DNA of 64,000 bases from LMUY01 sp965199005 (lineage in GTDB: Bacteria > Pseudomonadota > Alphaproteobacteria > Acetobacterales > Acetobacteraceae), in contig CBDAQK010000006.1 of the NCBI GenBank assembly GCA_965199005.1, positions 496,001 through 560,000 on the forward strand, in the 5' to 3' direction. The position numbers and the translations under genes are program-made. The notes under the pieces are model-generated. The model did no database searches. It was not told the DNA's origin and saw nothing but the letters and a program-made list of their open reading frames with translations. Position 1 is the stretch's first letter, and each line of letters begins with the position of its first letter. Positions 56,551 to 64,000 of this stretch are shown here, piece by piece.

Positions 56551-57744
56551 ATGATCCGACGCATCCCCCTAGGACTCGGCGCGGTGGTCTGGGCGGTTGG
56601 AACCATCCTGCTGATGGTCAACCTCGCCGTGCTCGCCGCGGGCCACAGTGCGATCAAGCTCGTGCCGGGGCTGACGGGCGTCACCACTGGCGAGCGCGTG
56701 GCATCATCGCTGGAGGATGTCCTGCACGGCCGGTTCCAAGCCAGCTATGCCCGCCTGATCGGGACGCAGATGCCGCTCTACCCGGCAGCGGTCCGGCTGC
56801 GCAACCAGGCCGAGTTTTCGTTGTTCGGCTTCTCCCCCAACCCGGTCATCCTCGTCACGGCTGGGGGCACGTTGATCGAGCGTGCCTATGCCGAGGAGTA
56901 TTGTTCCCGCGACATCGCCCGCTGGGGGCCTGGCGCAGTGGCATGGGCGGCCCGGATCAGGCAGATGCAGGATGCGGAGGAGCGCCGGGGTAAGGCATTC
57001 CTCTACGTGCTGACCCCCTCGAAGGTCGCGCAGTATCCAGCCCTCTTGCCCGCTGGCTTCAACTGTCCTTCGCATGAAGCTGACCGGATTGGTTTGCTGC
57101 CGGCGTGGCGGGCCGTCCTTCACGACGCCGGGGTGCATGTGGCCGACACCACCGCCGTGGTTCAGGCAGCGCATGGTGCCTATCCGTTTCCGCTCTACCC
57201 CGCGGGCGGCACGCATTGGAACGCGGTGGGGGAGGCGCTGGCGCAGCAGGAGGTTTTGGGCCGCTTGGATCAACTATTGCCAGATCGCGGGTTTGCTCCC
57301 TTCCAATTCACCTGGCGCATGGCCCCGCATCCCGTGCGTGACAGCGACGATGTGGATTTGGCCCGGCTGCTGAACTTGTTCTTTCCCGCCGCGAACGGTC
57401 CGGTTCCCGCGGTGACGATGCAGCCCGCGCCGGCGCCGGGGCCGTGCCACCCGCCCCGGGTGGTCATCATCGGGGGCAGTTTCAGCCACGCCACGCTCAA
57501 GGCGTTGAGCGCCGCGTCCTGTCCCGTCCCGGCGGTCGAATACGAGTACTGGCACGCCGCAACCCTGCGCTGGGGCTACGGCGACCTGGTTCGGCAAAGC
57601 GGCGCCGACCCGGCACAACGCAACCCGGACGTGTTGGCGGCTGATGTGCTGATCTACGAAGAGAACGAGCAACTGCTCAGTGCGCCGCTGCATGGGGAGG
57701 CGCTATGGGATTTTCTCCAGCATTCCGTCGCGGCCCCACCGTGA
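56551..57744 (+). CDS. AlgX/AlgJ-like SGNH acetyltransferase-type protein
   Basis: Periplasmic, membrane-tethered partner of the AlgI-like protein, 397 residues with one N-terminal helix (about 9-31). Segments that fit the AlgX/AlgJ SGNH fold are PSKVAQYPALLP, the histidine block GGTHWNAVGEAL (His222) and the serine block GGSFSHATLKAL (Ser310). The Asp two residues before the His in AlgJ (DTHW) is Gly here, so the triad is atypical or completed by another residue. The start is 4 bp after the upstream stop. Confidence 0.75.
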   Translation: MIRRIPLGLGAVVWAVGTILLMVNLAVLAAGHSAIKLVPGLTGVTTGERVASSLEDVLHGRFQASYARLIGTQMPLYPAAVRLRNQAEFSLFGFSPNPVILVTAGGTLIERAYAEEYCSRDIARWGPGAVAWAARIRQMQDAEERRGKAFLYVLTPSKVAQYPALLPAGFNCPSHEADRIGLLPAWRAVLHDAGVHVADTTAVVQAAHGAYPFPLYPAGGTHWNAVGEALAQQEVLGRLDQLLPDRGFAPFQFTWRMAPHPVRDSDDVDLARLLNLFFPAANGPVPAVTMQPAPAPGPCHPPRVVIIGGSFSHATLKALSAASCPVPAVEYEYWHAATLRWGYGDLVRQSGADPAQRNPDVLAADVLIYEENEQLLSAPLHGEALWDFLQHSVAAPP

Positions 57745-57812
57745 TGCTCGCAATTGCAGCATGGACCGGGTAGACACCGCGCGTACCCTTATTTTGGACG
57801 GCCCCTCCCGCC

Positions 57813-59441
57813 ATGCTGCAGATTGACGACCTCGTCTTCAACGCCTGGGGACGCCGTTTCTTCGACCACGCCAGCGTTCTCGTCCCGCTCAACGCCAAGG
57901 TGGGCCTGGTTGGCCGCAACGGTGTGGGCAAATCGACCCTGTTCAAGCTCATCTTGGGCGAGTTGGGTCCCGATGGTGGGGACGTCGTCATCCCACGCGG
58001 CGCCCGGGTCGCGGCGGTGGCGCAGGAGCACGCGGCGACCTCGGTGAGCCTGCTGGACACCATCCTCGCCGCCGACGAGGAGCGCGATGGCTTGTATGCC
58101 GAGCTGGAAACGGCGGAACCGGAACGTATTGCCGACATCTACGCCCGGCTGGAGGAGATCGACGCCGACCGCGCCCCGGCGCGTGCTGGGGAAATCCTGG
58201 CCGGCCTGGGCTTCTCGGTTGCCGATCTCGCGCGCCCGATGTCCGAATTCTCCGGCGGTTGGCGGATGCGCGTGGCCCTGGCCGCGGCGTTGTTCGCCGC
58301 CCCGGATTTGTTGCTGCTGGACGAGCCGACCAACTACCTCGACCTCGAGGGCGCCATGTGGCTGGAGGCACGGCTGCGAAAATACCCGAAATCGGCCCTG
58401 ATCATCAGCCATGACCGCGAGCTTCTGAACAACTCGGTCGACCACATCCTGCACATCAAGGATGGCAAGCTGGACCTCTACACCGGTGGCTATGACGATT
58501 TCGAGAAGCGCCGGGCGGAGAAGGCGCGGCTGCAAACCTCCGCCCGCGTGAAGCAGGAGGCGGAGCGGGCGCATCTGCAAAGCTTCGTCGACCGGTTCCG
58601 TGCCAAGGCGAGCAAGGCGGCGCAGGCGCAATCGCGGATGAAGCGGCTGGCCAAGCTGGAGCCGATTTCCGCCGTGGTGGAGGAGCGTGTGTCGCCCTTC
58701 ATTTTGCCGTCCCCGGCCCGTCCGCTGGCGCCGCCGCTGATGCGCTTGGAGGCAGCCGATATTGGCTATGGTGACGCTGCGCCGATCCTGCGCGGCCTGA
58801 ATCTGCGCCTGGATGTCGATGACCGGATCGGTCTGCTGGGCGTGAACGGGGCGGGAAAGTCCACCTTCGCCAAGATGGCGGCCGGAGCGCTGGCGTTGCA
58901 GGCGGGCCATATGCAGCGCGAGCGCCGCATCCAGGTCGGCTGGTTCCACCAGCACCAGATCGAGGCGATGGACCCGGCGGATACCCCGCTCGACATCATC
59001 CGCCGGGCACGGCTGGAGGACAGCGAAACGTCGCATCGCTCGCGACTGGCGCAGTTCGGGATCGGGTTCGACAAGCAAGCCACCACGGTCGAGAATCTCT
59101 CGGGGGGCGAGCGGGCGCGGTTGCTGCTGAACATGGTCGCGATGGCGGCGCCGCATTTGCTGATCCTGGACGAGCCGACCAACCATTTGGACATCGACAG
59201 CCGTCGCGCTTTGTTGGATGCGCTGAACGATTATGGCGGCGCGGTGATCCTGATCACCCATGACCGCTCGCTGATGGAACTGGTGGCGGACCGGCTGTGG
59301 CTCGCCGCTGACGGAACGATCGAGCCGTTCGACGGCGATATGGACGACTATGCCCGTTTCGTCTTGGATCGGGCCAAGGGGGGCGCCGCCCCCAGCCAAA
59401 ACCGGCTCAACAAGCAAAAACGCAATAAGAAGGCCGCATGA
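57813..59441 (+). CDS. ABC-F family ATPase
   Basis: Soluble duplicated ATPase of 542 residues that acts on the ribosome rather than in transport. It has two ABC cores: Walker A GRNGVGKS and GVNGAGKS, signatures FSGGWRMRV and LSGGERARL, Walker B LLLLDEPTNYLD and LLILDEPTNHLD. Between them lies the charged P-site tRNA-interaction linker (about 235-300). The C-terminus is short and basic (NKQKRNKKAA), without the Uup extension, closest to the YheS/EttA-like groups. Its stop overlaps the next gene (ATGA). Confidence 0.9.
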   Translation: MLQIDDLVFNAWGRRFFDHASVLVPLNAKVGLVGRNGVGKSTLFKLILGELGPDGGDVVIPRGARVAAVAQEHAATSVSLLDTILAADEERDGLYAELETAEPERIADIYARLEEIDADRAPARAGEILAGLGFSVADLARPMSEFSGGWRMRVALAAALFAAPDLLLLDEPTNYLDLEGAMWLEARLRKYPKSALIISHDRELLNNSVDHILHIKDGKLDLYTGGYDDFEKRRAEKARLQTSARVKQEAERAHLQSFVDRFRAKASKAAQAQSRMKRLAKLEPISAVVEERVSPFILPSPARPLAPPLMRLEAADIGYGDAAPILRGLNLRLDVDDRIGLLGVNGAGKSTFAKMAAGALALQAGHMQRERRIQVGWFHQHQIEAMDPADTPLDIIRRARLEDSETSHRSRLAQFGIGFDKQATTVENLSGGERARLLLNMVAMAAPHLLILDEPTNHLDIDSRRALLDALNDYGGAVILITHDRSLMELVADRLWLAADGTIEPFDGDMDDYARFVLDRAKGGAAPSQNRLNKQKRNKKAA

Positions 59442-59749
59442 CACAGGATGAACTGAAGGCTTGGGCGCTGAAGAATGGCTGGACCATGATCGCCGGCCAT
59501 CCCAGCCTGACCAAACCCTCCAACCCGAAGGAGGCGATCGTGCGCATGGTGCTGAAGGCGACGGTGGTCCATGTCGAGGCGAAAAAGCCCGCGGGCAAAT
59601 GGGAGAAGCTGAGCGGGGAAAGCTACCCGAAGGTGATTGCGGATGAGGAATCGGGTATTCCTGGCGGGCTGGGACTGGAGACGATCCCGGGCTTCCGCAT
59701 GCTGATGCAGGAAAACCGCGACCGCCAGGTGTTCGCCAAGTTCGGCTGA
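59438..59749 (+). CDS. Small protein of unknown function coupled to the ABC-F gene
   Basis: No family recognised. The 103-residue soluble protein starts inside the ABC-F stop codon (ATGA) and is probably translated with it. It is Lys-rich with DELKAWALKNGWTMIAGHPS at the start and a repeated pattern of short strands and turns (IPGGLGLETIPGFRMLMQEN). A nucleic-acid or ribosome accessory role is a guess from the context. Confidence 0.7.
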   Translation: MTQDELKAWALKNGWTMIAGHPSLTKPSNPKEAIVRMVLKATVVHVEAKKPAGKWEKLSGESYPKVIADEESGIPGGLGLETIPGFRMLMQENRDRQVFAKFG

Positions 59750-59752
59750 CGC

Positions 59753-62203
59753 CTACGCCTCCAGAACCGTCTGCAGCTTGGCCGCCAGATCCTCGCGCAG
59801 ATACGGCTTGCGCAGCAATTGCACGTCCGCGGGCAACTCGCGCACCCCGACGGTTGCCGTCGCGGTGTAGCCGGAGGTCAGCAGAACCTTCAGGTTCGGC
59901 CGCAGCTTGCGGGCCTCCTCGGCCAATTGTGCCCCATTCATGCCGCCGGGCATCACCACGTCGGAGAACAGGATATCGATGCGCGCGGGGTCGCGGAGCA
60001 GGTCGAGTGCGATCCGGGCGTCGGAGGCCGTCATCACCCCATAGCCAAGCGCCTCCAAACTCTCCCCCGCCATCTCCCTGACGGTCGCGTCGTCCTCGAC
60101 CACCAGGACAACCTCGCCGCCGGTTGCCTGGCGAAGCGGGACGACATTGTTGCGAGACGTGGAGCGGGAGGCATCGTTCGAGCGGGGGAGATACAAATAC
60201 ACGGTGCAGCCCTTGCCGGGCGCGCTGTCGATCCGGCAATGCCCGCCTGCCTGCTGGATGAACCCATAGACCTGGCTGAGCCCAAGGCCAGTGCCCTTGC
60301 CAACGTCCTTGGTCGTAAAAAACGGCTCGAACGCCCGGGCGAGCGTGGCGGCGTCCATCCCAACACCATCATCCGCCACGGTAATTCGTAAATAGAGTCC
60401 TGGCGCGATGCCCCCGGTCTTCTCGTTCACATCGCCACTGATCGTGACGTTGCGCGTGCTGATCCGTAGCTTCCCGCCGGCCGGCATGGCATCGCGGGCA
60501 TTGCCCGCCAAATTCAGCAACACCGCCTGGAACTGGTTGGGGTCGATCCGCGTCGGGTCCAATTCCGGGTCGAGGTCGAGCTCGACCGAAATCGCTTCGC
60601 CGACCCCGCGCTGCAGCAGGGACAGGAATTCACTAAGCAGCCGGTTTGGATTCAGCGTCTCGGTCTGCAATACCTGGCGACGGGAGAATGATAGCAGTTT
60701 CTCCGTCAACTCGGTGCCGCGGCGCCCGGCAACGAACGCATTGGTCGCCAGACGTTCCACCCTGCCTGCATCTTGTGGCCGGCGGACGATCAGATCGAGA
60801 CTTCCCAAGATGACCGTCAGCAGATTGTTGAAGTCATGCGCTATACCACCCGTGAGCTGGCCGATCGCCTCCATACGCTCGGCCTGCCGCAGCCGCTCCT
60901 CGGTCTCGCGCCGCGTGGTCGAGTCCATCACGCAGCCTGCCATCGAGACGGCCTGGCCGGCGGCGTTGTAGGATGTGCGCCCCCAGAAGGTGATCCAGCG
61001 CACGGCCTGGCCTGGTGGCTGGACACGGCACTCCAACTCCAGTTTGCCGTCCCGTATCGCTGCTTCGAACGCGGCGCCCGCAGCGATGCGGTCCGCGGGA
61101 ACCACGTGATCCAACCATTGTTTCAAACCCCAGACCGGCTGGAGTTCCGTATGGCCGAAGATTTGGTCATGGCGGAGCGTGCGGCGGGACGTGTCGGAGG
61201 CAAAATCCAACTCCCAATCGGCCATGCCGCTCGCGTCGAGGGCGATTTCGAGATTATGGCGGGCGGATTGCGCTTGGGCCCGCGCGGCCTCCCTCGCACG
61301 GGCGGTTTCCTCCGCCTGATAGTACAACGCGGTGATTTCGCGCAAATAGGCGCCTAGCAGGACCAACCCCGCGAGCAACGCCTCCAGCCGGCCGGCAAAC
61401 CAGCCGACGGTGGCGCGGGCGGCTGCAGCGTCGGTGACGACGTTGTCCAGCAACAGGATAAGCAAGGACGCCGCGAGCCAGAGCTGCAGCATGCTGCGCA
61501 GCCGTGTCGTCCAGCAGAGCACGGCCAGCGCGGCCGCCGTGAGGAGCAGAAGCAAGGGGCCGATCCCGGAGGTTGTGAGCGCCCGGTATCCCCCATCCGG
61601 GTCGACGCAGTTCGGCAGGAATTCCACGTAGCCGGTGACCAATACGGCGATGCCGGCGCTGACGGCCGCGGTCGCCGCGATGGTGCCCCACAGCGTGAGC
61701 CCAACCCGGCGTGGAGCGGTATACCGGAACCGTCCGTCGCCTTCCATGATGGCATACGGCAGGGCGAAGATGGGCGGCCCGAGATGCCAGAAGGTCCACA
61801 GCCAGGTCAGCGTCGCCGGGCCGCGCCCGAGCACTATGCCATTGGCCAGCAGATTCGGCGTGCATACCAACTGCACCGTCACCATCAAGGTGGTGAACAG
61901 GCTGCCCACGCCCAATACCAGCATGGGAACCGACCGGGTCCGGTGGTATTGCGCCATGAACAGCCAGGTCGTCAGCCCGTAGATCAGCACCAGGGCTGCC
62001 TGGTTCATTGCCAGGAAGCCGGGCATGGGCGGCATCGGCGCCCGCACGATCGGGAGGACTGCAATTGAAGAGACGATCAGCAACGCGCATAGGCCAGATG
62101 CTACCAACCAGGCAAACCGCCCGGCCTTCTTCGTGTCGAAGGTCTCCAGCAAAGGCCGGCTGTCGGTTGGGGACAAGGCGGGCAGCGTCGCAGAAACGCC
62201 CAT
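59753..62203 (-). CDS. MASE4-type hybrid sensor histidine kinase
   Basis: Membrane hybrid kinase, 816 residues. Domains in order: an eight-helix MASE4-like sensor (about 30-295, with PIVRAPMPPMPGFLAMNQAA), a PAS domain (310-435), HisKA with His456 in GGIAHDFNNLL, HATPase (NLAGNARDAMP, GKGTGLGLSQVYGF) and a C-terminal receiver with phospho-acceptor Asp748 in LFSDVVMPGG. The ATG at 62203 has GGAG 7 nt upstream and is preferred over a start at 62314. No partner regulator is adjacent; its 3' end lies 3 bp from the preceding convergent gene. Confidence 0.9.
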   Translation of the reverse strand: MGVSATLPALSPTDSRPLLETFDTKKAGRFAWLVASGLCALLIVSSIAVLPIVRAPMPPMPGFLAMNQAALVLIYGLTTWLFMAQYHRTRSVPMLVLGVGSLFTTLMVTVQLVCTPNLLANGIVLGRGPATLTWLWTFWHLGPPIFALPYAIMEGDGRFRYTAPRRVGLTLWGTIAATAAVSAGIAVLVTGYVEFLPNCVDPDGGYRALTTSGIGPLLLLLTAAALAVLCWTTRLRSMLQLWLAASLLILLLDNVVTDAAAARATVGWFAGRLEALLAGLVLLGAYLREITALYYQAEETARAREAARAQAQSARHNLEIALDASGMADWELDFASDTSRRTLRHDQIFGHTELQPVWGLKQWLDHVVPADRIAAGAAFEAAIRDGKLELECRVQPPGQAVRWITFWGRTSYNAAGQAVSMAGCVMDSTTRRETEERLRQAERMEAIGQLTGGIAHDFNNLLTVILGSLDLIVRRPQDAGRVERLATNAFVAGRRGTELTEKLLSFSRRQVLQTETLNPNRLLSEFLSLLQRGVGEAISVELDLDPELDPTRIDPNQFQAVLLNLAGNARDAMPAGGKLRISTRNVTISGDVNEKTGGIAPGLYLRITVADDGVGMDAATLARAFEPFFTTKDVGKGTGLGLSQVYGFIQQAGGHCRIDSAPGKGCTVYLYLPRSNDASRSTSRNNVVPLRQATGGEVVLVVEDDATVREMAGESLEALGYGVMTASDARIALDLLRDPARIDILFSDVVMPGGMNGAQLAEEARKLRPNLKVLLTSGYTATATVGVRELPADVQLLRKPYLREDLAAKLQTVLEA

Positions 62204-62353
62204 TTGTTGCTCCAAACTAGACAATAGCCTCGTACACGATTGTGAGCCGAAAGTCGAGAACTGGCGTAAGCAATCGAACATTAGTAAATGCAACAAATTT
62301 AGACAATCGAGCAATGTTTGTCATTACGATTTAGCACGGGCCATCGTCAGCGA

Positions 62354-62490
62354 GCGTAGCCTGCATCGCGCTTTGGCGATGCGGGTCTTTGGCCAAGATC
62401 AACGAGAGAAGCCTTGTGGGCGACAACGCCAAACGGGGACGCAGGCCCGAGCGCTATACCCGCATCGCCCAAGGGCGATGCGGGCTACGC
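62354..62490. repeat. REPIN-like inverted pair of 33-bp palindromes
   Basis: Two copies of a 33-bp sequence lie in inverted orientation at 62354-62386 and 62458-62490, matching at 30 of 33 positions and separated by 71 bp. Each copy is itself a hairpin built on GCATCGC/GCGATGC; the second has a perfect 12-bp stem (62459-62470 with 62473-62484). The arrangement is that of a REPIN, a pair of REP sequences mobilised by RAYT transposases. It fills most of the 370-bp gap between the hybrid kinase and the ahpC/ahpD remnant; the rest of the gap shows no gene. Confidence 0.75.
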
Positions 62491-62560
62491 GAAGAGCCGG
62501 CTGAGCGCCTCGCTGAATGTCTGCTTTGGGGTGTTCCGACCGAGTCAGTCGTGGCCCATC

Positions 62561-62567
62561 GGAGGAG
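62561..62567 (+). promoter_or_regulatory. Ribosome binding site of the ahpC remnant
   Basis: GGAGGAG lies 6 nt before the ATG at 62574. It is the intact initiation site of a gene that is no longer functional. Confidence 0.55.
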
Positions 62568-62573
62568 ACATGG

Positions 62574-62760
62574 ATGCTGACACTCGGCGATACCTTTCCC
62601 TCGCCGCTCGTCGTTTCAGCCGTCAGTGGATGCGCCATGTGCATGGAAGGCCACGGAAAACCGCTAGGCAGGCTGGGCTGACGCAGGAGCAGGTGCAGGC
62701 AGCCGTGTGGATCGCCGCGGTTCTCGATGGCGAGGATGCGATGGCCCAGGGCCTAATCCT
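62574..62760 (+). pseudogene. ahpC-ahpD fusion remnant
   Basis: The ATG at 62574 begins MLTLGDTFPSP, the start of the peroxiredoxin AhpC, but joins directly to VVSAVSGCAMCMEGHGKPL, the active-site CxxC and His of the carboxymuconolactone-decarboxylase-like reductase AhpD. The frame then stops at 62681. The continuing AhpD C-terminus (AGLTQEQVQAAVWIAAVLDG) lies in the -1 frame. This fits loss of most of ahpC and the first part of ahpD by an internal deletion, plus a later 1-bp frameshift. The end is approximate. Confidence 0.7.
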
Positions 62761-62767
62761 TGCCGGC

Positions 62768-63964
62768 CTAACCCCTGCGGGTGGTGTAGACCACTCCGTC
62801 CGCGATCAACGCCGTCACCTCGGCTTCCGTGTAACCGTGTTCCGCTAGCACGGCCGCGCCATGTTCGCCGAACCGGGGGGGAACCGATCGTATGCCGCCC
62901 GGCGTGCGGCTGAGCTTGATGGGCGTTCCCAAGGTCCGGTAGCCGTCGCGCTCCACAACCATCTCCCGTGCCAAAGTGTGCGGGGCGGTCAGCGCCTCGT
63001 CCACATGCAGCACCGGGCCGGCGGGCAGGCCCAGCTTGGACAGCCGGTCGCTCAGTTCATGACCATCCTCCTCCGCGAAGGCTGCGACCAATATCTCGGT
63101 CAATTCCGGGCGGTACTGGTTGCGCAAGGCGTTGGTGGCAAAACGCGGATCGCTGGCCAGATCGGGCTGGCCGATGGCGCTGGCAAGCTTGCGGAACTGC
63201 CCATCATTGCCGATCGCCAGGAATACCTCGCAGGTGGCGGTTGGATAGGCGCTGTAGGGCGTGATGTTGCTGTGCGGATTGCCTGTCGCAGCCGGACGCT
63301 TGCCGTTCAGCAGGTAATTCGCCGCGGCGGGGTGCAGCAACGCCATGCCGCAATCATGCAGCGTCATGTCGACGAACTGGCCGCGTCCCGAGCGGGACCG
63401 CTCCTGCAGGGCCATGAGGATACCGACGGTTGAATACAGCCCCGTAGCCATATCCACCACCGCCGCGCCCATCCGCAGCGGCCCCGTCGTCTTGTCGCCG
63501 TTGATGCTCATGAGCCCGACCATGGCCTGCACGATGGCGTCATAGCCGGCCAGGCCACCCAACGGCCCCTGGGCGCCGAAGCCGGACACCCGGCAATGGA
63601 TCAAGCCAGGAAACAGCGGTTCCAGCGTATCGTAGCCGACGCCCCATTTCTCCATGCTGCCGGGCTTGAAGTTCTCCACCAGCACGTCGGCGTCCTGCAA
63701 CAGGCGCATGAGGACGGCGCGGCCCGCCGGTTTGCCGAGGTCCAACGCCATGCCGCGCTTGTTGCGGTTGACGCCGAGGAAATAGCTGGCGTCGTGCGCC
63801 TCGTCGAAGGGTGGCCCCCAATCGCGGGTCTCGTCGCCCTGCGGCGGCTCGACCTTGATCACGTCGGCGCCGTGATCGGAGAGGATCATCGTGCAATAGG
63901 GTCCGCCGAGGACCCGGGTGAGGTCCACGACTTTCAGCCCGGCGAGGGCTCCAGCACTTGGCAT
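62768..63964 (-). CDS. Family III CoA-transferase (CaiB/BaiF)
   Basis: Cytoplasmic CoA-transferase of 398 residues that moves CoA between organic acids. Conserved elements are LKVVDLTRVLGGPYCTMILS at the N-terminus, ADVIKVEPPQGDETR, NRNKRGMALDL, VENFKPGSMEKWG and the catalytic Asp in VVDMATGLYSTVG (about residue 169). The substrate is not evident. The start is 4 bp after the stop of a further minus-strand gene, suggesting an operon that continues beyond the window. Its 3' end reaches into the ahpD remnant. Confidence 0.92.
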   Translation of the reverse strand: MPSAGALAGLKVVDLTRVLGGPYCTMILSDHGADVIKVEPPQGDETRDWGPPFDEAHDASYFLGVNRNKRGMALDLGKPAGRAVLMRLLQDADVLVENFKPGSMEKWGVGYDTLEPLFPGLIHCRVSGFGAQGPLGGLAGYDAIVQAMVGLMSINGDKTTGPLRMGAAVVDMATGLYSTVGILMALQERSRSGRGQFVDMTLHDCGMALLHPAAANYLLNGKRPAATGNPHSNITPYSAYPTATCEVFLAIGNDGQFRKLASAIGQPDLASDPRFATNALRNQYRPELTEILVAAFAEEDGHELSDRLSKLGLPAGPVLHVDEALTAPHTLAREMVVERDGYRTLGTPIKLSRTPGGIRSVPPRFGEHGAAVLAEHGYTEAEVTALIADGVVYTTRRG

Positions 63965-63968
63965 CGTC

Positions 63969-64000
63969 TCAGCCCAGGTTGACGGCCAGGGCCTCGGCGC
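63969..64000 (-). CDS. 3' end of an unidentified gene, truncated by the window edge
   Basis: Only the last codons (AEALAVNLG and a TGA at 63969-63971) are visible on the minus strand, 4 bp before the CoA-transferase start. The spacing suggests cotranscription with it, perhaps as an acyl-CoA pathway enzyme. No identity can be supported. Confidence 0.35.
   Translation of the reverse strand, partial: AEALAVNLG

Noticed and set aside
62570..62848. Intact gene starting at the ATG at 62570
   Set aside because: This frame gives an Arg-rich nonsense start and matches AhpD only after residue 32, which is better explained by a frameshifted remnant starting at 62574.

Overview
The window is GC-rich with densely packed, short-spaced genes and reads as a chromosomal segment of an alphaproteobacterium, most likely of the Acetobacteraceae (Rhodospirillales). 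This rests on the order rpmH-rnpA-yidD-yidC-engB-argB, the mreBCD-mrdA-rodA block, the lppC/rsmI divergent pair and the very large investment in ABC uptake systems with Tat-like binding proteins. The genus cannot be fixed from the sequence alone. No rRNA, CRISPR array, phage or intact transposase is visible; one tRNA-Ser(GGA) is present.

Left third (1-19.7 kb): the end of a yejBEF-type oligopeptide importer; an MFS exporter; an orphan PhoR-type kinase; the lipoprotein LppC divergent from rsmI; a DUF4337 membrane protein; hemW; an AtzG-like small subunit with its amidase; then a minus-strand operon of eight overlapping genes (DUF169 protein, Rieske dioxygenase alpha and beta, dipeptide-type binding protein and dppBCDF-like transporter). 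That operon looks like a self-contained uptake-and-oxidation module, with a tandem 15-bp repeat just upstream of its first gene.

Middle (19.8-36.8 kb): a ten-gene minus-strand operon joins an Opp-type importer, a flavin-dependent LLM monooxygenase, an FGGY sugar kinase and an Rbs-type sugar importer. Its first gene encodes an unusual binding protein with a C-terminal membrane anchor; a soluble paralogue and a frameshifted secreted lyase-like gene lie on the other side of the divergent promoter. Next come palindromic repeats, a sulfotransferase with a coiled-coil tail, and a two-gene SPFH module with an unknown helical partner.

Right half (36.8-59.4 kb) is mostly core: tRNA-Ser, lepA, a lone LivJ-type binding protein, small envelope proteins, mreB-mreC-mreD-mrdA-rodA (cell elongation), a DHp-only kinase-like membrane protein, rpmH with a readable promoter, rnpA, yidD, yidC, engB, argB and uvrB. 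After uvrB come an AlgI-type O-acyltransferase with an AlgX/AlgJ-like partner and an ABC-F ATPase with a small coupled gene.

Right edge (59.7-64 kb): a MASE4-type hybrid histidine kinase, a REPIN-like inverted pair of 33-bp palindromes, a decayed ahpC-ahpD remnant, a family III CoA-transferase and the last codons of one more minus-strand gene. The best candidates for new biology are the ten-gene composite operon with its anchored binding protein, the DUF169-Rieske operon, the SPFH pair, the DHp-only protein and the REPIN-like element.
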